64,000 nucleotides of DNA, taken from positions 62,001 to 126,000 of the forward strand of contig DAOSZN010000003.1 of the NCBI GenBank assembly GCA_035593725.1, written 5' to 3'. Positions 8,859-17,978 of the stretch are shown here, in pieces. How positions within the stretch are numbered: the stretch's first letter is position 1; every line of letters begins with the position of its first letter. The DNA comes from UBA4971 sp029551185 (GTDB lineage: Bacteria; Bacillota; SHA-98; UBA4971). The notes beneath the pieces were generated by a model. That model was given only the letters and a program-made list of their open reading frames with translations. It did no database searches and was not told the origin of the DNA. A program made the translations under genes and the position numbers.

Positions 8859-9713
8859 CTACACGATTGTCCGGATGTGTATCCTGTTTATCTGCTTCAA
8901 GTTTTGCTTCCTTGAAGCTTCTATTTTGATATGACTCAGGACGGAACTGCTTTGCTCACCGGATCCGGCTTTGTGCCAATAAAATACCTGGCTTGTTCTG
9001 GAACTCGGGAGGTAATAGCCATTATCCGTTTCAGTAACTCTCTCTTGGACAAAATCTCTGATAATCTCCAGTTCACAAGGGGCAAACTCATGGTAACCAG
9101 ATATAAGCTGAACACCTTCGTCAATTGACTCGAGTGGCTGCCCAAATTCATACGTGTATTCAGCCGACTTAAAAGGAATGCCCAGATTCTCAAGGATAGC
9201 CTTAGTGTCTTGGGGGCATCTCGTGCGTAAAGGAGGCTCGCGACGCAGCCTTGCGTAGAGAGAATCAATACCGAAATTCTTCCTTTCTCTCCCTACGGGG
9301 GTAACCAGAATCACCCCGCGCCTTGCCAAGGCATTCATCCTAATAAGTGATTCCCGGGAACCTGTAATGGATCTGCCGGCATAGGACGCAATGACAACAT
9401 CGTGGATCTCGCCCGGCCAATCTTCCCAGGTAGACTCAACGCAGCTTATATTGTGAATGCCTTTTTCAAGAGATGTTCTCCTGAGGTCTGAAAGGGCAAG
9501 ATTACATGGTTCCAGAGCGGTAATGCCTCTCACTTTGTCTGCCAACATCCGCGCAAAAGGCCCGACACCTGCAGCGATCTCCAGGACTGTGCTCTCTCGG
9601 TCAAGCATGGTTTCAAGGATGGGCATGAAAACCCAAGGGTATTCACTGATTTCAAGAGCCCTTGTAAACCACCTTATCTTCTCTTCACTCCAGCTGAAAC
9701 TCAAACAGAACAC
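8859..9713 (-). CDS. SAM-dependent methyltransferase, class I
   Basis: The 284 aa protein has a Rossmann-type methyltransferase domain. Motif I is VLEIAAGVGPFA (about 43-54), followed by ITALEPCNLAL with the acidic residue that binds the SAM ribose. The C-terminal third is divergent and ends in a basic tail. The substrate is unknown. It begins 2 bases after the THEP1-like gene, so the two are co-transcribed, and probably translationally coupled. Confidence 0.7.
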   Translation of the reverse strand: MFCLSFSWSEEKIRWFTRALEISEYPWVFMPILETMLDRESTVLEIAAGVGPFARMLADKVRGITALEPCNLALSDLRRTSLEKGIHNISCVESTWEDWPGEIHDVVIASYAGRSITGSRESLIRMNALARRGVILVTPVGRERKNFGIDSLYARLRREPPLRTRCPQDTKAILENLGIPFKSAEYTYEFGQPLESIDEGVQLISGYHEFAPCELEIIRDFVQERVTETDNGYYLPSSRTSQVFYWHKAGSGEQSSSVLSHIKIEASRKQNLKQINRIHIRTIV

Positions 9714-9715
9714 AC

Positions 9716-10237
9716 CTACTTCTGTGGCAAAACCCGGCTAAGCCAGGCTTCCACATACCGCTTAATCTCATCTCGATTTTCCTTGGTGACTTTTAATACC
9801 TCAATATCTTCCCGACTGCGGATTTCATTCAAGAAAGGATTGTCGTCTTCTTTAAGAACGCCTATGACAGGCACCGAACTATCAAGAGCCTCGGCTACGG
9901 CTTGCCTGAACCCATGTGCGGGAATCTCAAAGCGACCGAGTTCGTCCATGACAATAAGAGCCCGAGAACGAATACCGCGCCTGACAGCTTCCGCTCCGAC
10001 TGTCTCAAACGCCTCAATATGAATATCCCAGCCACCTTTACGGGCTGTGGATATCTCCGCAGACGAACATGTCTTTAGATCGACAATGCGGAACGCGCGT
10101 AAGCGCCTGCCTTGAAATACCTTGTCTACACGAAACCCACCTAAATCTATAGGATACTTCCGGAGGGCTGAGAATATGATCGTGGATTTGCCGACGTGTT
10201 TCGGTCCGGTAAGGAATAGATTCTCTTTTAGACTCAT
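9716..10237 (-). CDS. THEP1-like nucleoside triphosphatase
   Basis: A 173 aa P-loop protein. Walker A is GPKHVGKST (about 11-19) and Walker B is LIVMDELGRFE (about 94-104). The size and these motifs fit the THEP1/DUF265 nucleoside-triphosphatase family, whose true cellular role is not established. Its stop lies next to the start of the methyltransferase gene at 9713. The 208 bases upstream (10238-10445) contain an open frame ending at its ATGA that reads protein-like but has no standard start codon; I do not call it a gene. Confidence 0.75.
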   Translation of the reverse strand: MSLKENLFLTGPKHVGKSTIIFSALRKYPIDLGGFRVDKVFQGRRLRAFRIVDLKTCSSAEISTARKGGWDIHIEAFETVGAEAVRRGIRSRALIVMDELGRFEIPAHGFRQAVAEALDSSVPVIGVLKEDDNPFLNEIRSREDIEVLKVTKENRDEIKRYVEAWLSRVLPQK

Positions 10238-10445
10238 GGCAATCTGGCTCCTCCTGATGTAGCCGCATGTTCCGGAACGGTGTTAATCCCCAAAACCTTT
10301 ATCGGATACGTGCCTACCGCGAACGCGAAAACCCCGCCAAACCCTCCTTTATCTTATGCCATGCCCCTATGGTTCCCTCCGGCATTTGGCATCTTACAAG
10401 AATCACAAATGGTCTATGACCGCCTTTTCGGTTTCATCTAAATCA

Positions 10446-10994
10446 CTATTCTTTGAACTTCATATGAGACAAAGGTTTTAAGGTTCCTCTCCGGATTAAT
10501 ATCTCAGAAAGAACAGTCGCGATGGCACCGCCTGCAAGAGCAGTGATAAGTTGAGGAACTTGCATCATCTGAGCTATTTTCGGCGGAACCTGAACCACAA
10601 ACCTAACTGCACCGGCGAGCACGAAGTACTTGATTACTGACGCAGCAACGATGGCAACATACCGGTTATGCCTTTTGACGAGTCCATAGACTATAACCAA
10701 AACAGCATTCCCCAATGCAATAAAAGGAATCATCGGTCCTAACGGAGGAGGTAGAATGCCGCGCCAAAAAGCAATTAGAGGAGTGACAAGGCCTATCGCC
10801 ACGCCTCCCCAAATTCCCACAAATACGGCTGCAACATATAGCATTGTGTTCACCAGCGGGCCTGTCACATATTGGGGCATCCCCAGCATCTGTATTACTA
10901 AAGTGAGCGCCATCAGTATAGCAGTCCTGGTAGTAAAAAGAATGCTTCGTCTCGTCTCGGTCCCATGAAAAGAGTTGCTGTTCAAAACACCCAC
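10446..10994 (-). CDS. ECF transporter S component (substrate-binding membrane subunit)
   Basis: The 182 aa protein has five to six hydrophobic segments and the small, alanine/glycine-rich helices typical of S components of energy-coupling-factor vitamin importers. A short polar N-terminus precedes the first helix at about residue 22. The vitamin or metal it binds cannot be told from sequence, and no EcfT/EcfA genes are nearby, so it would use a shared ECF module elsewhere in the genome. It starts 28 bases after tex. Confidence 0.7.
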   Translation of the reverse strand: MGVLNSNSFHGTETRRSILFTTRTAILMALTLVIQMLGMPQYVTGPLVNTMLYVAAVFVGIWGGVAIGLVTPLIAFWRGILPPPLGPMIPFIALGNAVLVIVYGLVKRHNRYVAIVAASVIKYFVLAGAVRFVVQVPPKIAQMMQVPQLITALAGGAIATVLSEILIRRGTLKPLSHMKFKE

Positions 10995-11022
10995 CTTCTT
11001 TCTTGTTCCAACTTAATCTTTT

Positions 11023-13224
11023 CTACATCTTCGTTTCTTTTTCCTCCCGGGAATCCGGAGTCCCGGTTCGCATAGAAAGAGATATTCGCCCCCGTTCAGA
11101 ATCGACTTTGATTACCTTCACCCTTACCATGTCACCGACTGCGACTACATCGTGGGGGCTCTCGACAAAAGAATCACTCATCTCAGAAATATGAATAAGC
11201 CCGTCCCGTTCAACCCCGATGTCAACAAACGCCCCAAAATCAACTACATTACGTACAGTTCCGTTGACTACAATACCAGGCGTAAGATCCTTCATGGATA
11301 GGATATCACTCCGAAACCGAGGTCCCGGCAGCTCTGTCCTGGGGTCTCGTCCGGGACGTCTCAAGGCGTCCACTATATCCTCCAAAGTAGGAACACCTGC
11401 CTTGAGCTCTTCTGAAAGGGCTTTGATATCAATATCCACAAGCTTACGTCTTAATTGAGTCACCTTCTCCGGAGAGAGGAGATCCTCAGGGGAGGATCCA
11501 ACCTGTGAGAGCAGCGCTTTGGCCACATCGTAAGACTCAGGGTGAATAGGTGTAATAGCCAGAGGATCCTTAACTGATCGTATCCTAAGAAACCCGGCTG
11601 CTTGTTGAAATGTTTTCGGCCCGAGCCTGGGTACTTCGAGCAAGTCGGCTCTGGATTCAAAAGGACCGTTCTCCTCCCGGAACGAGACAATGTTTTTTGC
11701 CACTGTCTTCGAAATCCCTGCCACATACGACAAGAGAGCGGCTGACGCTGTGTTAAGATTCACACCTACATAGTTGACGCATGATTCCACTGTTTTTTCC
11801 AAGGCTTCCCCGAGCCTCGTCTGGTTTATGTCGTGCTGATAGAGACCTACCCCGATAGACTTAGGATCAATCTTGACAAGCTCAGCTAAGGGATCCTGAA
11901 GCCTGCGGGCAATTGAGACTGCACCCCTCATGGATACGTCAAGATCCGGAAACTCCTCCCTTGCCGTGTCAGACGCTGAATAAACTGAAGCGCCTGCCTC
12001 ATCTACGATTACATAGCTGAGATCATTGGCTGAATTCTTTATAAAGTCGCTTATAAAGGCCTCGGTCTCACGGGAGGCGGTGCCGTTGCCGATAGCGATG
12101 ACATTGACACTGTGCTTCGCAACGAGTCTTCTGACAATCCCTTCCGCTTCCTCCCGCAGCTCTTGTGGGGGATGTGGGTATATTACGGCAGTATCAAGCA
12201 GTTTGCCGGTAGGATCTACTACTGCTATCTTTGATCCGGTTCGAAAACCCGGATCGATACCTAAGACGACCTTCCCGCTTACAGGAGATTGCATCAGGAG
12301 ATTCCGTAGGTTCCTCCTAAATACGGTAATTGCATGGTCCTCAGCTTTCTCCGTCAAGACGTTGCGAGTCTCTCGCTCCATTGCAGGACATAGAAGTCGC
12401 GAGTATCCGTCACAAATCGCAAGATCCAGTTGCTCCTTGAATATACCGTTCTCTTCACTCACGAAATCCCCCCGAATAGCTGAAAGAAGGGGCTCATCAG
12501 GCCTTGACACCTTAACCTTCAGCAGGCCTTTGGACTCTCCCCGGTTTATCGCCAGGATCCTGTGGGGAGGCATATCGGTAATCGGCTCCTGATAGTCGTA
12601 GTAATCTTCATACTCTGATGATTCTTCATCCTGTGTCCCTGTGGTCTCTATCAAACCTCGTTCCCGGAAATGCCGTCTGGCCATAGCTCTGACCTTAGCA
12701 TCTTCCATGACAATCTCAGCTACGATATCGCGCGCTCCGGCCAAGGCCTCATCAACTGTGGACACATCCTTATCAGGATCTACGTACCTAGCTGCTATCT
12801 CTTGTACGTTCCCGTTCATGTCTTGATGCTCCAACATCAACACGGCAAGAGGCTCAAGTCCCCTCTCACGGGCTTTCGTAGCCCTGGTTTGCCTCTTTGG
12901 CCGATACGGAAGGTAGAGGTCTTCCACTTCTTGCAGCGTGGATGCAGCCAGGATGGCATCCCGAAGCTCTTCTGTGAGTTTACCCTGCTCATCAATGGAT
13001 CTTATCACTGCCTCTTTTCGCTCTTCCAGATTCAAAAGATATGCCAAGCGCTCTTCAATCGATCTTATGATTACCTCATCTAAAGATCCGGTGACTTCCT
13101 TTCGATATCTGGCAATAAACGGCACAGTGTTCCCCTCGCTAAGGAGGGCGACTGTGCTGGATACGTTAGCCGGCCTCAGAGAGAGTTCAGTTGAAATTCT
13201 CTCTATAATACCTTGTTTAACCAT
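11023..13224 (-). CDS. tex: Tex family RNA-binding transcription accessory protein
   Basis: The 733 aa protein has the complete Tex layout: N-terminal helical domain with VPFIARYRKE (about 34-43), a YqgF/RNase H-like domain starting VLGIDPGFRTGSKIAVVD, helix-hairpin-helix repeats (about 480-570, with NTASAALLSYVAGIS and LLEVPRLGPKTF), and a C-terminal S1 RNA-binding domain (GTVRNVVDFGAFVDIG...DGLIHISEMS). Tex binds nucleic acids and influences transcription; it is widely conserved and related to eukaryotic Spt6. It heads a transcript that continues into the ECF S component. Confidence 0.96.
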   Translation of the reverse strand: MVKQGIIERISTELSLRPANVSSTVALLSEGNTVPFIARYRKEVTGSLDEVIIRSIEERLAYLLNLEERKEAVIRSIDEQGKLTEELRDAILAASTLQEVEDLYLPYRPKRQTRATKARERGLEPLAVLMLEHQDMNGNVQEIAARYVDPDKDVSTVDEALAGARDIVAEIVMEDAKVRAMARRHFRERGLIETTGTQDEESSEYEDYYDYQEPITDMPPHRILAINRGESKGLLKVKVSRPDEPLLSAIRGDFVSEENGIFKEQLDLAICDGYSRLLCPAMERETRNVLTEKAEDHAITVFRRNLRNLLMQSPVSGKVVLGIDPGFRTGSKIAVVDPTGKLLDTAVIYPHPPQELREEAEGIVRRLVAKHSVNVIAIGNGTASRETEAFISDFIKNSANDLSYVIVDEAGASVYSASDTAREEFPDLDVSMRGAVSIARRLQDPLAELVKIDPKSIGVGLYQHDINQTRLGEALEKTVESCVNYVGVNLNTASAALLSYVAGISKTVAKNIVSFREENGPFESRADLLEVPRLGPKTFQQAAGFLRIRSVKDPLAITPIHPESYDVAKALLSQVGSSPEDLLSPEKVTQLRRKLVDIDIKALSEELKAGVPTLEDIVDALRRPGRDPRTELPGPRFRSDILSMKDLTPGIVVNGTVRNVVDFGAFVDIGVERDGLIHISEMSDSFVESPHDVVAVGDMVRVKVIKVDSERGRISLSMRTGTPDSREEKETKM

Positions 13225-13277
13225 TCTCAGTTCACCATCTTTACAAACAGTCTTTACAGCAAAAGCCTACATAGGAC

Positions 13278-13307
13278 TTGACACAACTTGCAGCTTATTA
13301 TGATAGT
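13278..13307 (+). promoter_or_regulatory. Possible promoter for the DUF1538-PII operon
   Basis: TTGACA (13278-13283) is followed after 18 bases by GATAGT (13302-13307). The -35 is perfect; the -10 matches four of six positions. It would start a leader of about 200 bases before the gene at 13510. No other gene is visible in the 13225-13509 gap. Confidence 0.4.
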
Positions 13308-13509
13308 ATTAGGATAGTAGTGCTACGAACTAATTTTAACAGATGAACAGATGGTTTAGAAAGGGCCTGCTTGCTTTTTCGCAGATTGCGGCAGCTGCTC
13401 CCATATACTGTTAAAGCTGCCGCTCTTGCTGTTATTGAGCGTTTTTTGTGCTATACTATGGAATAACTTCCTAGTTTTGTACACCTTGGAAGGAGGTACA
13501 TATGACCAA

Positions 13510-14205
13510 GTGAAAAACATCTATGCAACTTCAATAGAGGCACTTATAGGTGTTCTTCCTGTAGTACTATTGTTGCTTCTGTTCAATAGATTCGTCCTAC
13601 GGGTGCCTTTGGAAAATCCCCGCGAAACCTTTATCGGACTTGCACTCACAGTTGTCGGGATCGTCCTTTTCTCTAATGGACTGAAGATAGGACTGCTTCC
13701 CCTCGGCGAGACTGTAGGCATAAACCTTCCTGGACATGCTCCGGTATGGTTGGTCATTGCCTTCGCTTTCGTCTTAGGGTTTGGCGTCACTTTGGCTGAA
13801 CCGTCGTTACAAGCGCTGGGTGAACAAATAGAAGAACTTAGCGCGGGAATTATCCCGAAACGCGCAATGATTCTTACGGTAGCTTTAGGAATCGGGCTGG
13901 GTGTAACTATGGGTGTAATAAAGATTATTTTCCAAATACCTACTTCGAAAATTCTACTTCCGTCGTTGATTGTCATAGCAATACTCATGCAATTCGCGCC
14001 CAAGGCGGCAGTAGGTATAGCGTTTGACGCTGCCGGAGTCACTACGGGGCCTGTTACAGTCCCTACTATAATAGCTATGGGTGTAGGTATTGCCACTGCG
14101 TTAGGAGGCAGAGACCCTCTCATAGATGGTTTTGGCCTGATAGCACTGTGTCTTGTCGCAGTAACCTTTACAGTGCTGATACTCGGAATGATATTCAAGA
14201 TTTAG
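13510..14205 (+). CDS. DUF1538 membrane protein (single-domain UmpA/UmpB-like)
   Basis: A very hydrophobic protein with about seven membrane segments. Sequence features such as GFGVTLAEPSLQALGEQIEE and AFDAAGVTTGPVTVP are typical of DUF1538. DUF1538 proteins often carry two such domains or occur as a two-gene pair; here only one domain is present. The PII-like gene 12 bases downstream is a known neighbour of this family and suggests regulated transport. The best start is GTG 13510 (231 aa). It lies 13 bases after GGAAGGAGG, which is rather far; an upstream ATG gives 259 aa with an odd N-terminus. The transported ion or solute is unknown. Confidence 0.75.
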   Translation: MKNIYATSIEALIGVLPVVLLLLLFNRFVLRVPLENPRETFIGLALTVVGIVLFSNGLKIGLLPLGETVGINLPGHAPVWLVIAFAFVLGFGVTLAEPSLQALGEQIEELSAGIIPKRAMILTVALGIGLGVTMGVIKIIFQIPTSKILLPSLIVIAILMQFAPKAAVGIAFDAAGVTTGPVTVPTIIAMGVGIATALGGRDPLIDGFGLIALCLVAVTFTVLILGMIFKI

Positions 14206-14217
14206 GAGGGTTAGGGC

Positions 14218-14550
14218 ATGGGGTACAACGCCATATTCGTAGTGCTGCCCAGGGGAACCGCAGAACACGTAATGAATGTCGCTAAGGAAGCAGGAGCACA
14301 GGGAGGAACCATACTCTTCGCAAGAGGAACAGGCGCCCATGAGGCGAAAACGTTTTTAGGACTTACTGTGGATATTGCAAAAGAAGTCCTTTTCGTTCTC
14401 ACAGACAAAAAGGACACTGAAAGAATACTTAAAGCCATGGTTGAAGCTGGGCATCTCGAGAAACCGGGGACAGGCATTGCATTCGTCATGAGCGTAGATA
14501 AAACAGTAGGCCTGGTCAATAAGGACTGTACCGAACCTGTCAAGAAATAG
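14218..14550 (+). CDS. PII-like signalling protein
   Basis: A 110 aa protein of the PII superfamily, shown by the ferredoxin-like pattern and by GGTILFARGTG, which corresponds to the start of the T-loop region. PII proteins are small trimers that bind nucleotides and control transporters or enzymes by docking with the T-loop. Because it is only 12 bases behind the DUF1538 gene, the likely target is that membrane protein. It lacks the standard GlnB uridylylation-site context, so it is not an ordinary nitrogen regulator. Confidence 0.8.
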   Translation: MGYNAIFVVLPRGTAEHVMNVAKEAGAQGGTILFARGTGAHEAKTFLGLTVDIAKEVLFVLTDKKDTERILKAMVEAGHLEKPGTGIAFVMSVDKTVGLVNKDCTEPVKK

Positions 14551-14581
14551 ACCAGGCACATATATATTGGCTTACATTGGC

Positions 14582-15298
14582 TTAGGCTGAGGTCTTGCCT
14601 CCTCCTCTGAGCACTAATTCGTTGAGTTCTTGAACAAGCGGCCTTATTCTGGAATCTATCGCTTTTTGCTGCAAGCATTCAGCGGATGGGGCGGATCTCT
14701 TCCAATACAGCTCGTTCGCAGCATCATCCGGGTTTATCTTCGCCCCTTCCAGCGAAAACCCTAAGAATGCGCCTTTGCTCATGGAGTAACTGTAGATTGC
14801 AGCTTTGAGTTCAATATCCGTTCCGGCTTCGAGATGACGACCAAGAGGGCCTGCCGCAACAGTAATGTCTCCGCCAAGGGTGAAGCTGCCTTCCTCAAAA
14901 CTCTTCATGCCTCGTTCATTTGTAATAACAAGGACAAGAGCGGTAGATTGCACGCCAATCTGAAGGCCGTAGGAAAGTCCGGTTATTTCCACAAAACTCG
15001 GGCCGTACCATTGCCCGGTGTTAGAATCTCTCTTCAAGACAATGCCTTTACCGTGTTTTGCCCCCAGCATCAGGCCGGCCTTGACTACTGACGGGAATAT
15101 TGCGACTCCCTTAGCCTTGGCCAGAAGTTCAGACATGGTGCCACAGTCTTCCTGTGTGGACATTTCCCGTAGCACCTTTTGTGCATCTTCAATACGCGCA
15201 TCCGGAGCACTTGAAGCTTCTACACCAAAAACTAAGCCGGCCAGTAATAAGATCACACTGAAACATGCCAATACGTTGCATGCACCCTTTTTCTTCAC
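14582..15298 (-). CDS. SYLF/Ysc84-domain secreted lipid-binding protein
   Basis: The protein has an N-terminal signal peptide (hydrophobic stretch with VLACFSVILLLAGLVFG) followed by a SYLF domain (DUF500), seen in LAKAKGVAIFPSVVKAGLMLG, the GPSFVEITGLSYGLQIG stretch and MKSFEEGSFTLGGD. SYLF domains bind phosphoinositides in eukaryotes; in bacteria they are exported proteins of unknown function. GTG 15298 is the best start (238 aa), with AAGGAGG 8 bases upstream; a longer ORF reaches 15328. It follows the envelope operon in the same direction, though an inverted repeat separates them. Confidence 0.8.
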   Translation of the reverse strand: MKKKGACNVLACFSVILLLAGLVFGVEASSAPDARIEDAQKVLREMSTQEDCGTMSELLAKAKGVAIFPSVVKAGLMLGAKHGKGIVLKRDSNTGQWYGPSFVEITGLSYGLQIGVQSTALVLVITNERGMKSFEEGSFTLGGDITVAAGPLGRHLEAGTDIELKAAIYSYSMSKGAFLGFSLEGAKINPDDAANELYWKRSAPSAECLQQKAIDSRIRPLVQELNELVLRGGGKTSA

Positions 15299-15449
15299 TG
15301 GGCAACCCTCCTTGAGATTGATATGCATAAAGGACTATCTGATGAAATTCTATCAGATAATCCGTATATTTGGAACCCAATTCCTCGGCATTCCATCCCG
15401 GCTTAGTCTTTGTGCTACACGTCAAATAGACCTCTACATATAGCTACGC

Positions 15450-15518
15450 ACGAAGCAGGGACTAACGCACACAAAGCGTACGTGCCTGCATCAGTCCCTG
15501 CTTCGTCTCTATTTTTTT
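15450..15518. terminator. Terminator-like inverted repeat at the end of the envelope operon
   Basis: A perfect 14-bp stem, ACGAAGCAGGGACT (15450-15463) with AGTCCCTGCTTCGT (15493-15506), and a 29-base loop. A run of seven T (15512-15518) follows on the plus strand. The gene that ends here (stop at 15517) is on the minus strand, for which the hairpin has no T tail. It may work mainly as a 3'-end stabiliser or as a block to plus-strand transcription. Confidence 0.5.
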
Positions 15519-17019
15519 ACCACACGACTTTAACACCGGCAAATGCAGTCTTATCCATCGGCAGACTACCAAACTCAGTATCCTCATCACCGATTAGGAA
15601 TGTAGTTCCAACCCAGGTGCTGAACATAGGATTTATCTTATAGGTGTACCTGGGTACAATAAGTCCGCCGCCGTCGCTCATATTGTAGATGTTTATAAGC
15701 TCAACCTGATGATCATCATGTATCGTAGCCCGGCCAACTAAAGCCAGGTAATGGCCTGCCTTGGCTTTTTCACCTGGCATGCGATAGGTTGAAAGCAACG
15801 AACCGGAGCTGTTATATATGTATTGCCCCATTAAATAGTACTCACTTGCGTCACCGAACATCCTGTCTGCGCCTACTACTGCCTGAAGGTAAGAGTCGTT
15901 GGTTGAAAGAGCGATGTTTCCCTCAACGTCAAGCTCTTCTACCTTATCCGGCCATGTGTAGCTCCCTTCACCCCAGAAGGTGTAAGGACCGTATGTACCG
16001 CTTACTGCAGCGCCGAAGGATGTTGCTTTGCGGTATAGCGCATTGGGACTAACATTCAGATTGACATTTATGTAAGAAAAGTCTTGCGCTATGTCAACTG
16101 ATGGGACAGTCTCCACCCAAAGAACAGGTGAATCCTCCCACCCGCGGAACCCGCTGATGTATAGGTCCCACATTCCGAAATTCATGCCTGCCCGACCTGC
16201 AACTTCCAGACGATCTGTAAAAGAGTCGGGAAGCTCGGGAGAGAATTCAAGCGCAGTCGGGTTCACGTCTGCATTCTTTATAATTATTGCTAATTGGTCT
16301 TCAGTGATAGGTACGCCAGGAGGCAGGTATGGCAACAACTCCTCAGCCAATGCCTCTGCTACTCCCGGGACCTGCAATCCTGCTTTAGTACCATGGCAGA
16401 TGCCGTTTACGATTTTCGCTTGATACTCCTCAGGCAACGGCACCCCTTGAAGCCTTGGATTCAGCACCAGTACCATACCGACATCAGCCGACATATCCTT
16501 CCATGACGGATATGCTGATATATATGCAGCAGGCACAGGGAGCCCGGTAAGATTCGTAAGCCCGCCTTGGTTCAAAGCAGCCATAGACGGCAGCGGGTTC
16601 ACATAGCTTGTGGGATTGAATCCGTAAGCCGTCCCCCACGATACTGCCTGCCTGCCAAGACGCAAATCAAACAGGTCCTGATAGATATCGACATATGCTT
16701 CATCCAGCTCAAGCCATTTAGCGTCAGATGCCTCATGGTTATACCAGCCCTTGACGGATACATAAGCATGCCCGTCAATCCCTGCTCCAGGCCTCTTCAA
16801 GTCTTGATCCAGTGAGAGCTTATAACTTGTAACGCCAAGGGTGAGTTCACCGTCAGTCAAAGACAAGTTTACTGTCTGCTCAAGCTCTCCGGAAAGGTTA
16901 AGCCCTGTAGGGCCCACCTCCATCCCATATGCAGCGCCGGATAACAGTCCCAGTGTTAATACAGCACAAACAAGAATAGTTATCTTACTCTTGGATTTAA
17001 GCATTCTTCTTGGTCTCAT
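15517..17019 (-). CDS. DUF1302-like outer-membrane beta-barrel protein
   Basis: The 500 aa protein begins with a signal peptide (KITILVCAVLTLGLLSGAAYG) and continues with many short amphipathic strands rich in Tyr/Trp/Gly, ending in KVVW. An aromatic last residue is the usual outer-membrane assembly signal. Features such as LRLGRQAVSWGTAYGFNPT are typical of the DUF1302 family, which forms operons with RND transporters and LolA-like proteins, as here. It would form a pore or receptor in an outer membrane. This is one of the strongest hints that the organism is diderm. Confidence 0.75.
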   Translation of the reverse strand: MRPRRMLKSKSKITILVCAVLTLGLLSGAAYGMEVGPTGLNLSGELEQTVNLSLTDGELTLGVTSYKLSLDQDLKRPGAGIDGHAYVSVKGWYNHEASDAKWLELDEAYVDIYQDLFDLRLGRQAVSWGTAYGFNPTSYVNPLPSMAALNQGGLTNLTGLPVPAAYISAYPSWKDMSADVGMVLVLNPRLQGVPLPEEYQAKIVNGICHGTKAGLQVPGVAEALAEELLPYLPPGVPITEDQLAIIIKNADVNPTALEFSPELPDSFTDRLEVAGRAGMNFGMWDLYISGFRGWEDSPVLWVETVPSVDIAQDFSYINVNLNVSPNALYRKATSFGAAVSGTYGPYTFWGEGSYTWPDKVEELDVEGNIALSTNDSYLQAVVGADRMFGDASEYYLMGQYIYNSSGSLLSTYRMPGEKAKAGHYLALVGRATIHDDHQVELINIYNMSDGGGLIVPRYTYKINPMFSTWVGTTFLIGDEDTEFGSLPMDKTAFAGVKVVW

Positions 17020-17115
17020 CTGAACTTATCCTCCCCTCTGCTCATAGAGAGCCTATTTAGACGCTTCTCAAATCAGGTCTTTCACATCAAACAGGAATAA
17101 ACACAAAGAAATACC

Positions 17116-17958
17116 TTAACGTCTGCGCAGATACCGCACAGTGAAATAATCGTCAGGCACATCGGCTTCAGATGCCTCTTTAATCTTGATTATCGTCTTC
17201 GTGCCTGCCATAACATCACTCATCACAACTTGAGCAGGCTCCCACTTACCCTTTGCGTTTTTCTTCCAACCTGATGTATCAAGAGATTTTTTGAGTTTGT
17301 CCCCGCGGCCGTAGAACTCTATTTTAAGCGGGATAAACTCATCCTGCCATATCCACATCTTTACGAACGTATATTCGCTCTTTTCTTTAGGGGTAAGCTG
17401 AAGCACATAGCACTTGTGTCCGTCGAACGTATCGTCATCCAGCCTATTGGACTCGTAGTCTTCTTTATATGCAGCAGTTCCTGATATCTCTTCATAAGTG
17501 AAGTCTGTCCCCATGAACTTTGTCTGCATTTCCTGAGCTGCGATTCTTCTCTCTTTTCCAAGAGCAGGCATGTAAAGCCATATCTCAGAATCCTTGCCAT
17601 CCGGCTTCGTTATGCTAAGCAGCTTCGTGCCTGCGACATCCGCAGGCTGCAGATATTCAAGCAATTGCTTCTCTGTGTCATCAGCGTCCTTTTTCCTATA
17701 GATCTGCAAGGTATTGCTTCGCTGCTGACCACGTTTACTTTCAGTTATCAGTTCAATCTTGGCTGAACCGCTCCCTACAAGTAAAGCTGTGCTTTCAACC
17801 TTATCCAGAATCTGTTTGGCAGTAAGCCCTCCGCCATACACACTACAAGACATAATTAACATGGTCATAATGAGCACAGCCGGCAATACCCAAGCCTCTC
17901 TAATACCAGACCTCGTCAAGTATGACAGCCTTTTTGCCTTATTTGCGGGTTTCATCAC
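17116..17958 (-). CDS. LolA-like outer-membrane lipoprotein-sorting protein
   Basis: The 280 aa exported protein has a hydrophobic segment (about 25-43) ending at MSCSV, where Cys may be lipidated. The mature part has the LolA/LolB-like half-barrel signature of COG2834 (SEIWLYMPALGKERRI, FMGTDFTYEEIS, WIWQDEFIPLKIEFY). This family carries lipids or lipoproteins across the periplasm. It lies 20 bases after the RND gene and 96 bases before the DUF1302 barrel. I infer a lipid or hydrophobic-compound transfer route: RND pump, periplasmic carrier, outer-membrane barrel. Confidence 0.8.
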   Translation of the reverse strand: MMKPANKAKRLSYLTRSGIREAWVLPAVLIMTMLIMSCSVYGGGLTAKQILDKVESTALLVGSGSAKIELITESKRGQQRSNTLQIYRKKDADDTEKQLLEYLQPADVAGTKLLSITKPDGKDSEIWLYMPALGKERRIAAQEMQTKFMGTDFTYEEISGTAAYKEDYESNRLDDDTFDGHKCYVLQLTPKEKSEYTFVKMWIWQDEFIPLKIEFYGRGDKLKKSLDTSGWKKNAKGKWEPAQVVMSDVMAGTKTIIKIKEASEADVPDDYFTVRYLRRR

Positions 17959-17978
17959 TACATCACCATCCTAAAGAT

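Noticed and set aside
10238..10445. Small gene upstream of the THEP1-like NTPase
   Set aside because: A protein-like frame ends in ATGA overlap with the NTPase start, but it has no standard start codon and no recognisable family.
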